Below are positions 1 to 9,107 of a stretch of DNA of 64,000 bases, piece by piece. Position 1 is the first letter of the stretch; each line of letters starts with the position of its first letter. Origin of the DNA: Marinobacter denitrificans. Its GTDB lineage: Bacteria; Pseudomonadota; Gammaproteobacteria; Pseudomonadales; Oleiphilaceae. The stretch lies in the NCBI RefSeq assembly GCF_008795955.1, contig NZ_VMHN01000006.1:150131-214130 (forward strand), written 5' to 3'. The notes under the pieces are model-generated. The model searched no databases. It had not been told where the DNA came from and saw only the letters and a list, made by a program, of their open reading frames with translations. Both the position numbers and the translations under genes were made by a program.

Positions 1-117
1 CTGCAGCCAGCATAGCGGGCAAGGCTCCAGCCCCATGAAGTGCTCCATGTAAAAGGCCACGCCAAGGAGGCCGGCACAAAGCAGGAATATCAGGAAAAAA
101 ACCGCTCTGGAGTTCAA
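1..117 (-). CDS. dsbB: Disulfide bond formation protein B, N-terminal part (cut by window edge)
   Basis: DsbB is the inner-membrane quinone reductase that re-oxidises DsbA. The 39 codons visible begin at a TTG (115-117) preceded by an AGAGG ribosome site 7 bases upstream, with an in-frame stop just before it. They encode a first membrane helix rich in F, L, A and G, then the sequence EPCPLCWLQ, which is the CxxC quinone-reactive motif at the usual place after TM1. The rest of the gene lies outside the window. The motif and its position are seen; function comes from the family. Confidence 0.8.
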   Translation of the reverse strand, partial: MNSRAVFFLIFLLCAGLLGVAFYMEHFMGLEPCPLCWLQ

Positions 118-279
118 ATGTATACCTCTGATCTACATTCATGTCAGACAGTTCGCCCCGCCACCGCGACGGAACCACCAGATGCTGCAACCCTGCATCG
201 ACCCTGCTATTCTCCCAGCATCGGTGGTGCCTGCAGGCGCCCAGCCACTTAACCTTAAACCAATACGAACTTCAAGCCT

Positions 280-726
280 ATGACACTTAAGCCAAAGCAC
301 CTTTTGCTGGCTCTGCTGATCACCTTGCCTTTAGCCTCCGCCAGCTTTGCCGAGGAAGACGAAGAAGCCGCGCAGGAGCAGCAGGAGGAAGAGCCAGGCA
401 TAACCGACTACATCGAAATGGACCCTCCGTTCGTCACTCACGTGGGGGAACCAGGTACCAAGCTGACCTACCTCAAGGCGGCCGTCACCATACGGGCATC
501 CAGGGAGACCACGCGCCCTGCGGTAGAAGCCCACATGCCCAGGCTTCGCCACGAGTTGGTGATGCTGTTCGGGGAGCAGACAGATGCCGACCGGTTGTCG
601 GGCAACGAGGGGCAACAGGCACTGCGGGAAGAGGCGACGAGTCGAATTAATGCCGTGCTGGAAGAGCAACAGACCGGCGAAAGCATCACCGGCGTGTTAT
701 TTACCGAGTTTGTTGTGCAGAAATAG
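280..726 (+). CDS. FliL-like secreted protein (orphan flagellar basal-body-associated family)
   Basis: A 148-residue protein with a cleavable signal peptide (about residues 1-24, ending ASFA), an acidic linker rich in E and Q, then a FliL-type domain: YIEMDPPFVTH, LKAAVTIRA, a helix containing HMPRLRHELVMLF, and the C-terminal LFTEFVVQK signature. Classical FliL is anchored by a TM helix and supports stator function; this version appears to be exported instead, as in the orphan FliL-like proteins found outside flagellar operons. No flagellar genes are nearby. The family is clear, the role in motility is not. Confidence 0.75.
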   Translation: MTLKPKHLLLALLITLPLASASFAEEDEEAAQEQQEEEPGITDYIEMDPPFVTHVGEPGTKLTYLKAAVTIRASRETTRPAVEAHMPRLRHELVMLFGEQTDADRLSGNEGQQALREEATSRINAVLEEQQTGESITGVLFTEFVVQK

Positions 727-748
727 CGATCAGGAATGCCGGCCCGGG

Positions 749-961
749 TCAGGCGATGCATGAGAACAGATCGTCCACGGGCTGCGCCTCCCTGGCGACC
801 TGTTCGGCATCTTCCCAGCCTGCTTCCCACGCAGCGATGACCACGTCACCGCGATAGGGGCAGCGGCTTCGCTCCATTCCCATGGAAGCCGCCATGTAGC
901 CCTGGCGGTACGCCTTGTTCAGGGATTCAACATCCCATCCCAGCTTGATGTCTCTGGCCAT
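749..961 (-). CDS. Ribosome modulation factor-like small protein
   Basis: A 70-residue protein with the RMF-family pattern: GYMAASMG, then CPY, then AAWEAGWEDA. RMF dimerises 70S ribosomes in stationary phase; related short proteins (CrpP/Rmf-like) share the domain without proven ribosome hibernation activity. The ATG is preceded by GGAG with good spacing. It is convergent with the FliL-like gene and upstream of nothing on its strand except that gene's 3' end, so it is probably monocistronic. The family call is good; true RMF function is uncertain because the N-terminus differs. Confidence 0.65.
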   Translation of the reverse strand: MARDIKLGWDVESLNKAYRQGYMAASMGMERSRCPYRGDVVIAAWEAGWEDAEQVAREAQPVDDLFSCIA

Positions 962-1088
962 GTCGGTTCTCCGTTTACCTGTTCAGCCACCATCAAACGG
1001 TGCCTTCGTGTTTACAGAAATTAACAGCGACAGCAGGGGCTGACAAACTTTTGTTACATTTCTGTGCGACAGGTCCGGAACTGCCACC

Positions 1089-2642
1089 TCAGGAGCGCAG
1101 GTACTGCTCCAGGAACTCACCGAAGGGCTGGTTATCGCTCTGCTCCATGGCAGCCTGCTCCGACAGCGAGTCCCTGGTCATTTTCTCGAAGGCCGCCATC
1201 ACTTCCGCGGGCAGACCTTCATTTCGGAGAGTCTGCTGGTGCTGCCTGGCCATCTCCAGTCCCCACTCGCGGTGCCCCATGCCGGAACGTTCCATGTCGT
1301 CCAGCACCTTCGCCGAAGGAACCTGCAGCGGCTCCTCCAGCTTGACCCTCTGATCACCCAGAGCGCGCCGATAAGTTTCGTCGCCGTTCCAGTTATCCAG
1401 TTGCTCCGCCAGCGGCTCCAGGCGATCCAGCAGGGCCGAGGCAGCATCACCCACGGCCACCGGCTCACCCGCCCGACACAGCGTCAGCTTCGGGTCTCTG
1501 CCGCGAGACACCACATCCTGGTAGTTGTCGTCCAGGCGGTCACACTCATCATCGTCGATGCGCGGGCTATCAGACAGCAGGCAGTCCAGAAGGAACAGAT
1601 CCAGAAAATCGATCTGGCTTTCGTTGACGCCGACCGGGGAGAAGGGGTCAAGGTCCAGACACCGCACTTCGATGTATTCGACACCGCGGGAGTCCAGGGC
1701 CTGAATCGGCTTTTCTTCACGCTCAGTGGTGCGCTTTGGGCGCACGGCGCTGTAGTACTCGTTCTCGATCTGCAGCACGCTGGTGTTGATCTGTATGAAC
1801 TCGCCATTACGCTGGATACCGATCTTCTCGTATGGCGGCCACGGGGTATGAATCGCCCGGAACAGGGTGTCCGTGTAGGTTTTCAGTTCGTTGAAACAGA
1901 TATTCAACGAGGCCTGGGCGTTATTGTGATATCCCAGGTCACCCATACGCAGGGAGGTAGCATTGCGGCCGCACCAGGTGTCCTCGCTGAACCTGGTCAG
2001 GTCATGATGCACCCCCGCCACAAAACTGGCATCCAGTGCAGGAGAGGCGCCGAACAGCAGCATCAGCAGCCAACTGCGGCGGCGGAAATTGCGGATCAGC
2101 CAGAAGTACTGGTCCGACTTGAAATCCTGAAGACTTTGCTGATTACCCACTGCCTGCTGCCACAGGTCCCAGAAGCTGTCAGGCAGTGAAAGGTTGTAAT
2201 GGGCACCGGCAATGCTCTGCATCATCCGGCCATAGCGAACCGCCAGCCCCTGACGGTAGACGTGTTTCAGGTGTCCGATGTTGGCTGTGCCGTATTCGGC
2301 AATGGGAATGCTCTCGTCGCCGTCCAGCTCACAGGGCATGCTGGCAGCCCAGAACACTTCATCATCCAGGTTATGCTGTACGAACCGGTGAATATCCCGC
2401 AGGGAGTCAAGCATGCCACGGGTGGTGTCGAACACCGGGGTAATCAGCTCCAGCAAAGCTTCGGAGTAATCCGTGGTGATGCGGGGGTGGGTCAGTGCGG
2501 AGCCCAGGGAGCGGGGGTGCGGCGTCTGGGCAATAAAGCCGTTGCGATCGACCCGCAGGCCCTCTTTTTCCACGCCCTTTCTGAATCCGGTCCACTGGCT
2601 GGCAGTGAACTGTTGAAAAAGCTGATGGCGGGATTCACCCAT
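1089..2642 (-). CDS. gshA: Glutamate--cysteine ligase
   Basis: 517 residues, the same size as the enterobacterial-type enzyme. It makes gamma-glutamylcysteine, the first step of glutathione synthesis, in the cytosol. Visible family features are the N-terminal GVEKEGLRV, HPRITTDYSEALLELITP, the ARMMQSIAGAHYN region (here YGRMMQSIAGAHYNLSLP), GDLGYHN and YIEVRCLDLDPF. The ATG has a GGAGTC ribosome site about 6 bases upstream. It lies downstream of tex on the same strand with a 68-bp gap. Confidence 0.95.
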   Translation of the reverse strand: MGESRHQLFQQFTASQWTGFRKGVEKEGLRVDRNGFIAQTPHPRSLGSALTHPRITTDYSEALLELITPVFDTTRGMLDSLRDIHRFVQHNLDDEVFWAASMPCELDGDESIPIAEYGTANIGHLKHVYRQGLAVRYGRMMQSIAGAHYNLSLPDSFWDLWQQAVGNQQSLQDFKSDQYFWLIRNFRRRSWLLMLLFGASPALDASFVAGVHHDLTRFSEDTWCGRNATSLRMGDLGYHNNAQASLNICFNELKTYTDTLFRAIHTPWPPYEKIGIQRNGEFIQINTSVLQIENEYYSAVRPKRTTEREEKPIQALDSRGVEYIEVRCLDLDPFSPVGVNESQIDFLDLFLLDCLLSDSPRIDDDECDRLDDNYQDVVSRGRDPKLTLCRAGEPVAVGDAASALLDRLEPLAEQLDNWNGDETYRRALGDQRVKLEEPLQVPSAKVLDDMERSGMGHREWGLEMARQHQQTLRNEGLPAEVMAAFEKMTRDSLSEQAAMEQSDNQPFGEFLEQYLRS

Positions 2643-2710
2643 GAATGACTCCTGCTAGGATGGCCGCCGGGATCACCGGCAGCCTGTAGTATAGTGTGTA
2701 ACGGCGCGGG

Positions 2711-5053
2711 TTAACGGCCGTCTTTACGAGCGGATGCCAGCGCCTGTGCCAGCGCTCCGGCCATGGCCCCTTTTTGCGGGCTTTCCGCCCCCGTCTGGCG
2801 ATCATTCCTGGCGGACGGCTTGCCACTGCCCCCCCGCCGATTACCGCCGCTGCCGGCACGATTATCGGACGTTTCACCAGGCTGGTCATCCATACGCATG
2901 GAAAGCGCAATCCGCTTTCTCGGGATATCTACGTCCATCACCTTGACCTTGACGATATCCCCGGCCTTGACCACTTCCCGCGGGTCTTTCACAAAGGTAT
3001 TGGACAGGGCCGAAATATGCACCAGTCCGTCCTGATGAACACCGATATCCACGAACGCCCCGAAGTTGGTCACGTTGGTGACCGACCCTTCCAGTACCAT
3101 GCCCGGTTTAAGGTCATTGAGGGTTTCAACCCCTTCCTCGAAGCTGGCAAAACGGAATTCAGGGCGTGGATCCCGGCCGGGCTTTTCCAGTTCCGTAATA
3201 ATATCCTTTATGGTGGGCAGGCCGAACTGCTCGGTCACGTAATCCTGCGGGTTCAGTGTCCGCAGGAAGGCAGCGTCGCCGATAATCGCTTCAACCTTGC
3301 GGTTGTTCTTGCGGGCAATGGCCTCGACCACTCCATAGGCTTCCGGGTGAACCGAAGAACGGTCCAGCGGGTTGTCGCCGCTGGCAATGCGCAGGAAACC
3401 AGCCGCCTGTTCGAAGGTGCGGTCTCCCAGCCGGGATACTTTAAGCAACTGCTTGCGGTCACGGAATACGCCATTCTGGTTACGGAAGTCGACGATGTTC
3501 TGGGCGATGCTCTGATTCAGGCCAGACACTCTTGCCAGCAGCGGAATCGAGGCGGTATTGAGGTCCACGCCCACACCGTTAACACAATCTTCCACCACCG
3601 CGTCCAGGCTACGGGCCAGTTGCACCTGGGATACATCGTGCTGGTACTGGCCCACGCCGATGGATTTGGGTTCGATCTTGACCATTTCCGCCAACGGGTC
3701 CTGCAGGCGACGGGCAATGGACACCGCACCCCGAATGGTTACATCCAGGTCCGGCAACTCGCGGGAAGCGAACTCGGAGGCGGAATAGATGGAGGCACCG
3801 GACTCACTGACGACGATCCGCGCCAGTTTGAGCTCCGGATAACGCTTGCATAGGTCGGCCACCAGCTTGTCCGTCTCACGGGATGCCGTACCGTTGCCGA
3901 TGGCAATGAGCTCAATGCTGTACTCCCGACACCACTTGGCCAGTTGCTCAATGGACTGGTCCCACTGGTTACGCGGCGCATGAGGAAAGATTCCACCGTG
4001 ACCCACCACCTGGCCGGTTCCGTCGATGATGGCCACCTTCACTCCGGTACGCAGTCCGGGGTCCAGCCCCAACGTCGGGCGGGGGCCAGCCGGTGCCAGC
4101 AACAGCAGGTCCTTCAGGTTGGCGGCGAACACGTTGATGGCTTCGGTTTCGGCGGCTTCCCGCACCTGGGCCATCAGGTCAGTTTCTATCTGGGTGGACA
4201 GCTTTACCCGCCAGGTCCAGCGTACCACTTCCGACAACCAACGATCCCCAGCACGGCCGTTGTCGCGAATGCGCCAGCGAGCGGCAATGCGCTGCTCCGC
4301 CGGGTGTGGCTGGCGGCGGTCATCTTCGGCATCACCCACCACAATGGAATAGGTCAGCACGCCCTCATTGCGCCCCCGAAGAATGGCCAGGGCGCGGTGG
4401 GACGGTACTTTTTTCAGGGGCTCGACATGGTCGAAATAGTCACGGAACTTGGCGCCTTCAGTTTCTTTTCCGGCTACCACGGTGACCTTGAGCTGTCCCT
4501 GCTGCCAGATGAAATCACGCAGCTCACCCAGCAGTTCCGCATCCTCGGAAAACCGCTCCATCAGGATATAACGGGCACCATCAAGGGCGGCCTTGGTATC
4601 GGCAATGCCGGCGTCGGCATTGAGGTAGCTTTGCGCTGTCTGTTCCGGATCCAGCGTCGGGTCGTCATAAAGCGCATCGGCCAACGGCTCCAGCCCTGCC
4701 TCGCGGGCGATCTGGGCCTTGGTGCGGCGCTTGGGTTTGTACGGCAGGTAGAGGTCTTCCAGGCGGTTCTTGGTGTCCGCTGCGTCAATACTGGCCCGCA
4801 GCTCATCGGTGAGCTTGCCCTGCTCCTCGATACTGTTGAGGATAGTGGCGCGGCGGTCGTCCAGTTCCCGAAGGTAGCGCAGGCGCTCTTCCAGGTTACG
4901 TAGCTGGCTGTCGTCCAGGGAACCGGTGACTTCCTTTCGGTAGCGGGCAATAAAGGGAACGGTAGCCCCCCCGTCCAGCATTTCCACGGTGGCATTAACC
5001 TGCTGTTCACGAACACCGAGTTCGTCAGCAATGCGCCTGATGATACTGTTCAT
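2711..5053 (-). CDS. tex: Tex family RNA-binding transcription accessory protein
   Basis: 780 residues. Domain order matches Tex: N-terminal helical domain (VREQQVNATVEMLDGGATVPFIARYRKEVTG), a YqgF/RNase-H-like domain around residue 330 (LGLDPGLRTGVKVAIID), tandem helix-hairpin-helix segment (GVGVDLNTASIPLLARVSGL) and a C-terminal S1 domain (GMVLEGSVTNVTNFGAFVDIG...DGLVHIS). The tail after S1 is basic and glycine-rich. Tex binds nucleic acid and acts in transcription and stress fitness in other bacteria; its exact reaction is not settled. The start has a TGAGG site 5 bases upstream. Confidence 0.93.
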   Translation of the reverse strand: MNSIIRRIADELGVREQQVNATVEMLDGGATVPFIARYRKEVTGSLDDSQLRNLEERLRYLRELDDRRATILNSIEEQGKLTDELRASIDAADTKNRLEDLYLPYKPKRRTKAQIAREAGLEPLADALYDDPTLDPEQTAQSYLNADAGIADTKAALDGARYILMERFSEDAELLGELRDFIWQQGQLKVTVVAGKETEGAKFRDYFDHVEPLKKVPSHRALAILRGRNEGVLTYSIVVGDAEDDRRQPHPAEQRIAARWRIRDNGRAGDRWLSEVVRWTWRVKLSTQIETDLMAQVREAAETEAINVFAANLKDLLLLAPAGPRPTLGLDPGLRTGVKVAIIDGTGQVVGHGGIFPHAPRNQWDQSIEQLAKWCREYSIELIAIGNGTASRETDKLVADLCKRYPELKLARIVVSESGASIYSASEFASRELPDLDVTIRGAVSIARRLQDPLAEMVKIEPKSIGVGQYQHDVSQVQLARSLDAVVEDCVNGVGVDLNTASIPLLARVSGLNQSIAQNIVDFRNQNGVFRDRKQLLKVSRLGDRTFEQAAGFLRIASGDNPLDRSSVHPEAYGVVEAIARKNNRKVEAIIGDAAFLRTLNPQDYVTEQFGLPTIKDIITELEKPGRDPRPEFRFASFEEGVETLNDLKPGMVLEGSVTNVTNFGAFVDIGVHQDGLVHISALSNTFVKDPREVVKAGDIVKVKVMDVDIPRKRIALSMRMDDQPGETSDNRAGSGGNRRGGSGKPSARNDRQTGAESPQKGAMAGALAQALASARKDGR

Positions 5054-5100
5054 GCAACCTCATCTGATGCTTACGAGTCAAAGCGCAAAGGTACAGCGGC

Positions 5101-6837
5101 TTACTGCTGCAGGCAAGCAGAGCGGGTCCGGTTGTCCAGAAATTGAACAAGATCATTCCAGGGCATGGGGCGGGCGTAATAATAGCCCTGGATTTCGTCA
5201 CAGTGTTGCTGGCGCAGGAATTCCAGTTGCCCTTCGGTTTCCACACCCTCCGCCACCACGCTGATCTGCAGGCTGTGAGCCAGACTGATAATGGCGCGGA
5301 TGATGTGTTCAGCATCCGCCGAGTGCCCCAGGTCCTGGACGAACGACTTGTCAATCTTGACCAGGGAGATAGGCAGGTGCTGGAGATTACTCAGGGAGGA
5401 GAAACCCGTACCGAAATCATCCAGGGCAAAACTGATACCCAACTGGTTGAGTTCCCGAAGACATCGCTGGGCGTACTCGGGATCATGCATCATGGCACTT
5501 TCAGTAAGCTCCAGCTCCAGCAGGCTGGTATCGACATTCGCATTGAAGATGATGCGGAAAATGGTTTCTGTCATCTTGCGGTCATGGAACTGACGGAACG
5601 AGAGGTTGACCGCAAATACCAGCCCGGGGTGACCCAGCTCGGAAGATTCCTGCAGGCGCTTGCAGGCCTGCTCGATGACCCAATAGCCGATGGGCACAAT
5701 CAACCCGCTACGCTCGGCCACCGGAATGAATTCATCCGGCCCCACCAGGCCCCGCTCCGGGTGATTCCATCGCAACAGGCATTCCACCCCGCGAACTTCC
5801 TCTGAAGCCAGATCAATCCGCGGCTGGTAATACACCTCCAGCTCGTTGCCCCGCAGGGCGTTGCGGAGATCCGCCTCCAGGCGTAACTGGTACCCTGCGG
5901 TTATGTGCAGCTGGCGATCGTAGAAACGGTAGCTGGTACCGGGATCCCGTTTGGCCTCGAACATGGCGCGGTTGGCCCTGCGCATCAGGTTCTCCGGGCT
6001 TTCGCCGGCCTCGGGATAGGTGGCAACGCCCAGGCTGGCACTGATCACTACATTCTGGCCATCGATGTTCAGCGGCTCGCCGATCGCGTTCACAATCTTG
6101 CGGATAATCTGGGTGATATCCAGTGAGTCTTCCACTTTCTCAACAATAATAGCGAACTCATCGCCACCGATACGCATCAACGAATCCATGCGCCGCAGGT
6201 TCAGGCGCAGACGTTCCGCCAGCTTGAGCATGATCTGGTCACTTTTCTGGTAACCGAAAGATTCATTGAAACTGCGAAAGTCGTCCAGGTTGATGTGCAG
6301 CAGGGCCAGACGCTGAGTGGCCCGCTCTGCCCGTAACAGGGCCTGCTGTAAACGGTCGAAAAACAGATCGCGATTGATAAATCCGCTGGCAACTTCTCTG
6401 CCCAGCTGACCATGGGCATACTCGGACAACTGCTCCCGGTACCAGAGGCACCGGACCGCCCTGCAGAGGCTCCAGCGGTCAATCCACTGGCGACACAGGT
6501 AATCCGAGGCACCGTTGGCCAACAGCCCCGGCGCACGCTCTGTGGGTGCTTCCGCGCTCATCGCCAGTATTGGCTTTTCATTACTGGACGCAGAGAGGTA
6601 TTGCAGAAAAGCATCTTCCGAACCACCATGAAAAACGCAGTCCCAGAGGATGACATCAAAGTGGGTATTGTGAATCAGGTCATCGCAGTCGATCAGGTCC
6701 GGACACCAGGTGAGATCCGGCTCCAGTTCCCTGTCGTCGGCCAGCAAGGCACTCAGCCATAAAAAATCCGAGTACTCAGGTGTCAGTACCAACAGGCGCA
6801 CATGGCCGGAATTAAAGGATTTTACTGCCAGGGTCAT
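5101..6837 (-). CDS. GGDEF-EAL cyclic-di-GMP protein with degenerate receiver-like N-terminus
   Basis: 578 residues from the ATG at 6837 (TTG codons just upstream are less likely). The N-terminal 120 residues resemble a response-regulator receiver (ILWDCVFHGG, NGASDYLCRQ) but lack the usual acidic pocket and lysine. The GGDEF domain has an intact RIGGDEF motif with an RRMD inhibitory site 5 residues before it. The EAL domain carries ECL in place of EAL, but keeps NLSFRQF, ELTES, DDFGTG, KIDKSF and AEGVET, so phosphodiesterase activity is plausible. It makes or degrades cyclic-di-GMP in the cytosol; which activity dominates cannot be read from sequence. Confidence 0.9.
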   Translation of the reverse strand: MTLAVKSFNSGHVRLLVLTPEYSDFLWLSALLADDRELEPDLTWCPDLIDCDDLIHNTHFDVILWDCVFHGGSEDAFLQYLSASSNEKPILAMSAEAPTERAPGLLANGASDYLCRQWIDRWSLCRAVRCLWYREQLSEYAHGQLGREVASGFINRDLFFDRLQQALLRAERATQRLALLHINLDDFRSFNESFGYQKSDQIMLKLAERLRLNLRRMDSLMRIGGDEFAIIVEKVEDSLDITQIIRKIVNAIGEPLNIDGQNVVISASLGVATYPEAGESPENLMRRANRAMFEAKRDPGTSYRFYDRQLHITAGYQLRLEADLRNALRGNELEVYYQPRIDLASEEVRGVECLLRWNHPERGLVGPDEFIPVAERSGLIVPIGYWVIEQACKRLQESSELGHPGLVFAVNLSFRQFHDRKMTETIFRIIFNANVDTSLLELELTESAMMHDPEYAQRCLRELNQLGISFALDDFGTGFSSLSNLQHLPISLVKIDKSFVQDLGHSADAEHIIRAIISLAHSLQISVVAEGVETEGQLEFLRQQHCDEIQGYYYARPMPWNDLVQFLDNRTRSACLQQ

Positions 6838-6987
6838 CAACAAGCGTCCCGTTCCTGAAGAGCATACATCTACGATCCCTCAAGAATAGCTGATAGATCG
6901 TCAAGGTACAGCATGTCCGCCTGGTGTAGAATAACCGCTTGCCGACTTCACCCATAAAATCCCCATTTGGCGCCCATATTTGTGAAC

Positions 6988-9000
6988 ATGCTCAACCCCC
7001 GACAGAGTGAAGCCGTTCGATATGCGGATGGCCCCATGCTGGTATTGGCCGGCGCCGGCAGTGGCAAGACCAGCGTAATCACCCGCAAGGTGGCCTATCT
7101 GATCGAGCACCTGGGCATCCCCGGGCGACATATTGCCGCAGTCACCTTTACCAACAAGGCGGCCAGGGAGATGAAAGAGCGGGTCGGGCGGCTGGTGGAT
7201 CGCAAGCTGACTAGGGGGTTGATTGTGTCCACCTTCCATAACCTGGGGCTGAACATGATCCGTGAAGAGCATGAGCACCTGGGCTACCACCCCGGCTTTT
7301 CCATCTTCGACGCGGAAGACGCCAAGGCCCTGCTGCAGGACCTGATGATGCGGGAAGCCAGCGCAGACGCTGGTGACGAACTGTCGGACGTGCAGATGAC
7401 CATCTCCTCCTGGAAGAACGCCATGCGCAGCCCTCAGGATGCCTGGAGCCGGGCGGCGGACGAGCGGGAGCAACGCATTGCGATCATCTACCGGTATTAC
7501 AACGAATACCTGAAAGCCTACAACGCGGTTGATTTCGACGACCTGATCCTGCTACCGGTGCAACTGTTCCGCGACAACCCGGAAGTCCTGCAGAAATGGC
7601 GCAGGAAGATCCGCTACATGCTGGTGGATGAATACCAGGATACCAACATGTGCCAGTATGAACTGGTGAAACAGTTGGTGGCAGAGCGCGCCGCCTTCAC
7701 CGTGGTAGGTGATGACGACCAGTCTATCTACGCCTGGCGCGGAGCCCGGCCGGAGAACCTGGAACAACTGAAGGAAGATTTTCCCAGCCTGAAGATCGTC
7801 AAGCTCGAACAGAACTACCGCTCTACCGCACGCATTCTGCGTTGCGCCAACACGGTGATCGCCAACAACCCCCACGTGTTCGAGAAGGCCCTCTGGAGTG
7901 ACCACACCATTGGCGATGAATTACGCATCGTCCGGTGCCGTAACGAAGATGCGGAAGCCGACCGGGTTGCCATGGAAATCCTCGACCAGAAGCTGAAGAA
8001 AGGCCTGGCCTTCCGGGATTTTGCCGTGCTTTACCGGGGCAATCACCAGGCACGCCTGCTGGAAATGAAGCTGCAGGCCTACCAGATTCCCTACCGGATC
8101 TCGGGGGGGCAGTCGTTTTTCTCCAAGAACGAGATCAAGGACGCCATGTCCTACCTGCGCCTGCTGGTGAACCCGGATGATAACGCCGCATTCCTGCGGG
8201 TGGTAAACGTGCCCCGCAGGGAGATCGGCCCCCGCACCCTGGAGCAGCTCAGCCATTACGCCCGCTCCCGCGATGTCAGCCTCTTCCGCGCCCTGGGCGA
8301 TATGGGTGCTGAAACCCATGTTACGGAAAAGGGGCTGGACCGCCTGCGCCGATTTGCTCACTGGGTAGACAACACCTGCGAGCGCCTGCACAGCGAAGAC
8401 CCGATTCCGGTCATCAAGCAGCTGTTTACCGACATTGAGTACGAAGAATGGCTGCACCTGCATTCCGGCTCGCCGAAACAGGCGGAACGGCGAATGGAGA
8501 ACATCTGGTACCTGGTGGAGTCCATTCAGCGCATGCTGGATGATGGCAAGGGCACGGCTGACGAGATCGGCATCGAGGATGCCATCAGCCGACTGATCCT
8601 CAGGGACATGATGGAACAGCAGGAAGAAGAAGATGACAGCGACAAGGTCCAGTTGCTGACATTACACGCCTCCAAAGGCCTTGAGTTCCCCCATGTTTTT
8701 ATCATGGGATTGGAAGAAGAAATCCTCCCTCACCGTTCCAGCATTGAGGAAGGCAATATCGAGGAAGAACGGCGGCTGATGTACGTGGGCATCACCCGGG
8801 CCCGGGAAACCCTGACCCTTACCTACGCCGCCCAGCGCAAGCAATACGGCGAAAAACTGGAGACCATTCCCAGCCGGTTTCTGGATGAACTGCCGGAAGA
8901 CGACCTGCGCTGGGAAGGCACCGGGGATCTCGACGTGGAAGCCAACCAGAAGAAGGGCAAGGCCACGCTGAGCGCACTTCTTGGCGACCTTGGACTATGA
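6988..9000 (+). CDS. rep: ATP-dependent DNA helicase Rep (UvrD/Rep superfamily 1)
   Basis: About 670 residues. SF1A helicase motifs are present in order: Walker A AGAGSGKT, motif Ia TFTNKAAREM, motif II LVDEYQDTN, motif III GDDDQSIYAWRGA, motif IV QNYRST, motif V TLHASKGLEF and motif VI VGITRARETL. It unwinds DNA 3'-to-5' and helps restart forks. I chose the ATG at 6988 because the family begins M-LNPRQ-type; TTG 6967 and GTG 6982 are upstream in-frame alternatives, and none has a strong ribosome site. Confidence 0.92.
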   Translation: MLNPRQSEAVRYADGPMLVLAGAGSGKTSVITRKVAYLIEHLGIPGRHIAAVTFTNKAAREMKERVGRLVDRKLTRGLIVSTFHNLGLNMIREEHEHLGYHPGFSIFDAEDAKALLQDLMMREASADAGDELSDVQMTISSWKNAMRSPQDAWSRAADEREQRIAIIYRYYNEYLKAYNAVDFDDLILLPVQLFRDNPEVLQKWRRKIRYMLVDEYQDTNMCQYELVKQLVAERAAFTVVGDDDQSIYAWRGARPENLEQLKEDFPSLKIVKLEQNYRSTARILRCANTVIANNPHVFEKALWSDHTIGDELRIVRCRNEDAEADRVAMEILDQKLKKGLAFRDFAVLYRGNHQARLLEMKLQAYQIPYRISGGQSFFSKNEIKDAMSYLRLLVNPDDNAAFLRVVNVPRREIGPRTLEQLSHYARSRDVSLFRALGDMGAETHVTEKGLDRLRRFAHWVDNTCERLHSEDPIPVIKQLFTDIEYEEWLHLHSGSPKQAERRMENIWYLVESIQRMLDDGKGTADEIGIEDAISRLILRDMMEQQEEEDDSDKVQLLTLHASKGLEFPHVFIMGLEEEILPHRSSIEEGNIEEERRLMYVGITRARETLTLTYAAQRKQYGEKLETIPSRFLDELPEDDLRWEGTGDLDVEANQKKGKATLSALLGDLGL

Positions 9001-9107
9001 ACAGAATTTAATACCCTGCCACTGCATCTCTCAACTGTTTTCTCCCGTTACTGATTCGGGGGGCTCTGCCTCTCCATTTCCAAAACAACAACATACGGGA
9101 GATCAAC

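Noticed and set aside
40..252. 70-residue plus-strand ORF at the left edge
   Set aside because: It is antisense to the dsbB start and the upstream part of the FliL-like gene, with no ribosome site and no recognisable protein pattern.
1239..2189. Long plus-strand ORF opposite gshA, and similar long ORFs opposite tex, the ABC transporter and ccm genes
   Set aside because: Antisense shadows in GC-rich DNA: the opposite strand encodes well-conserved families along the full length.
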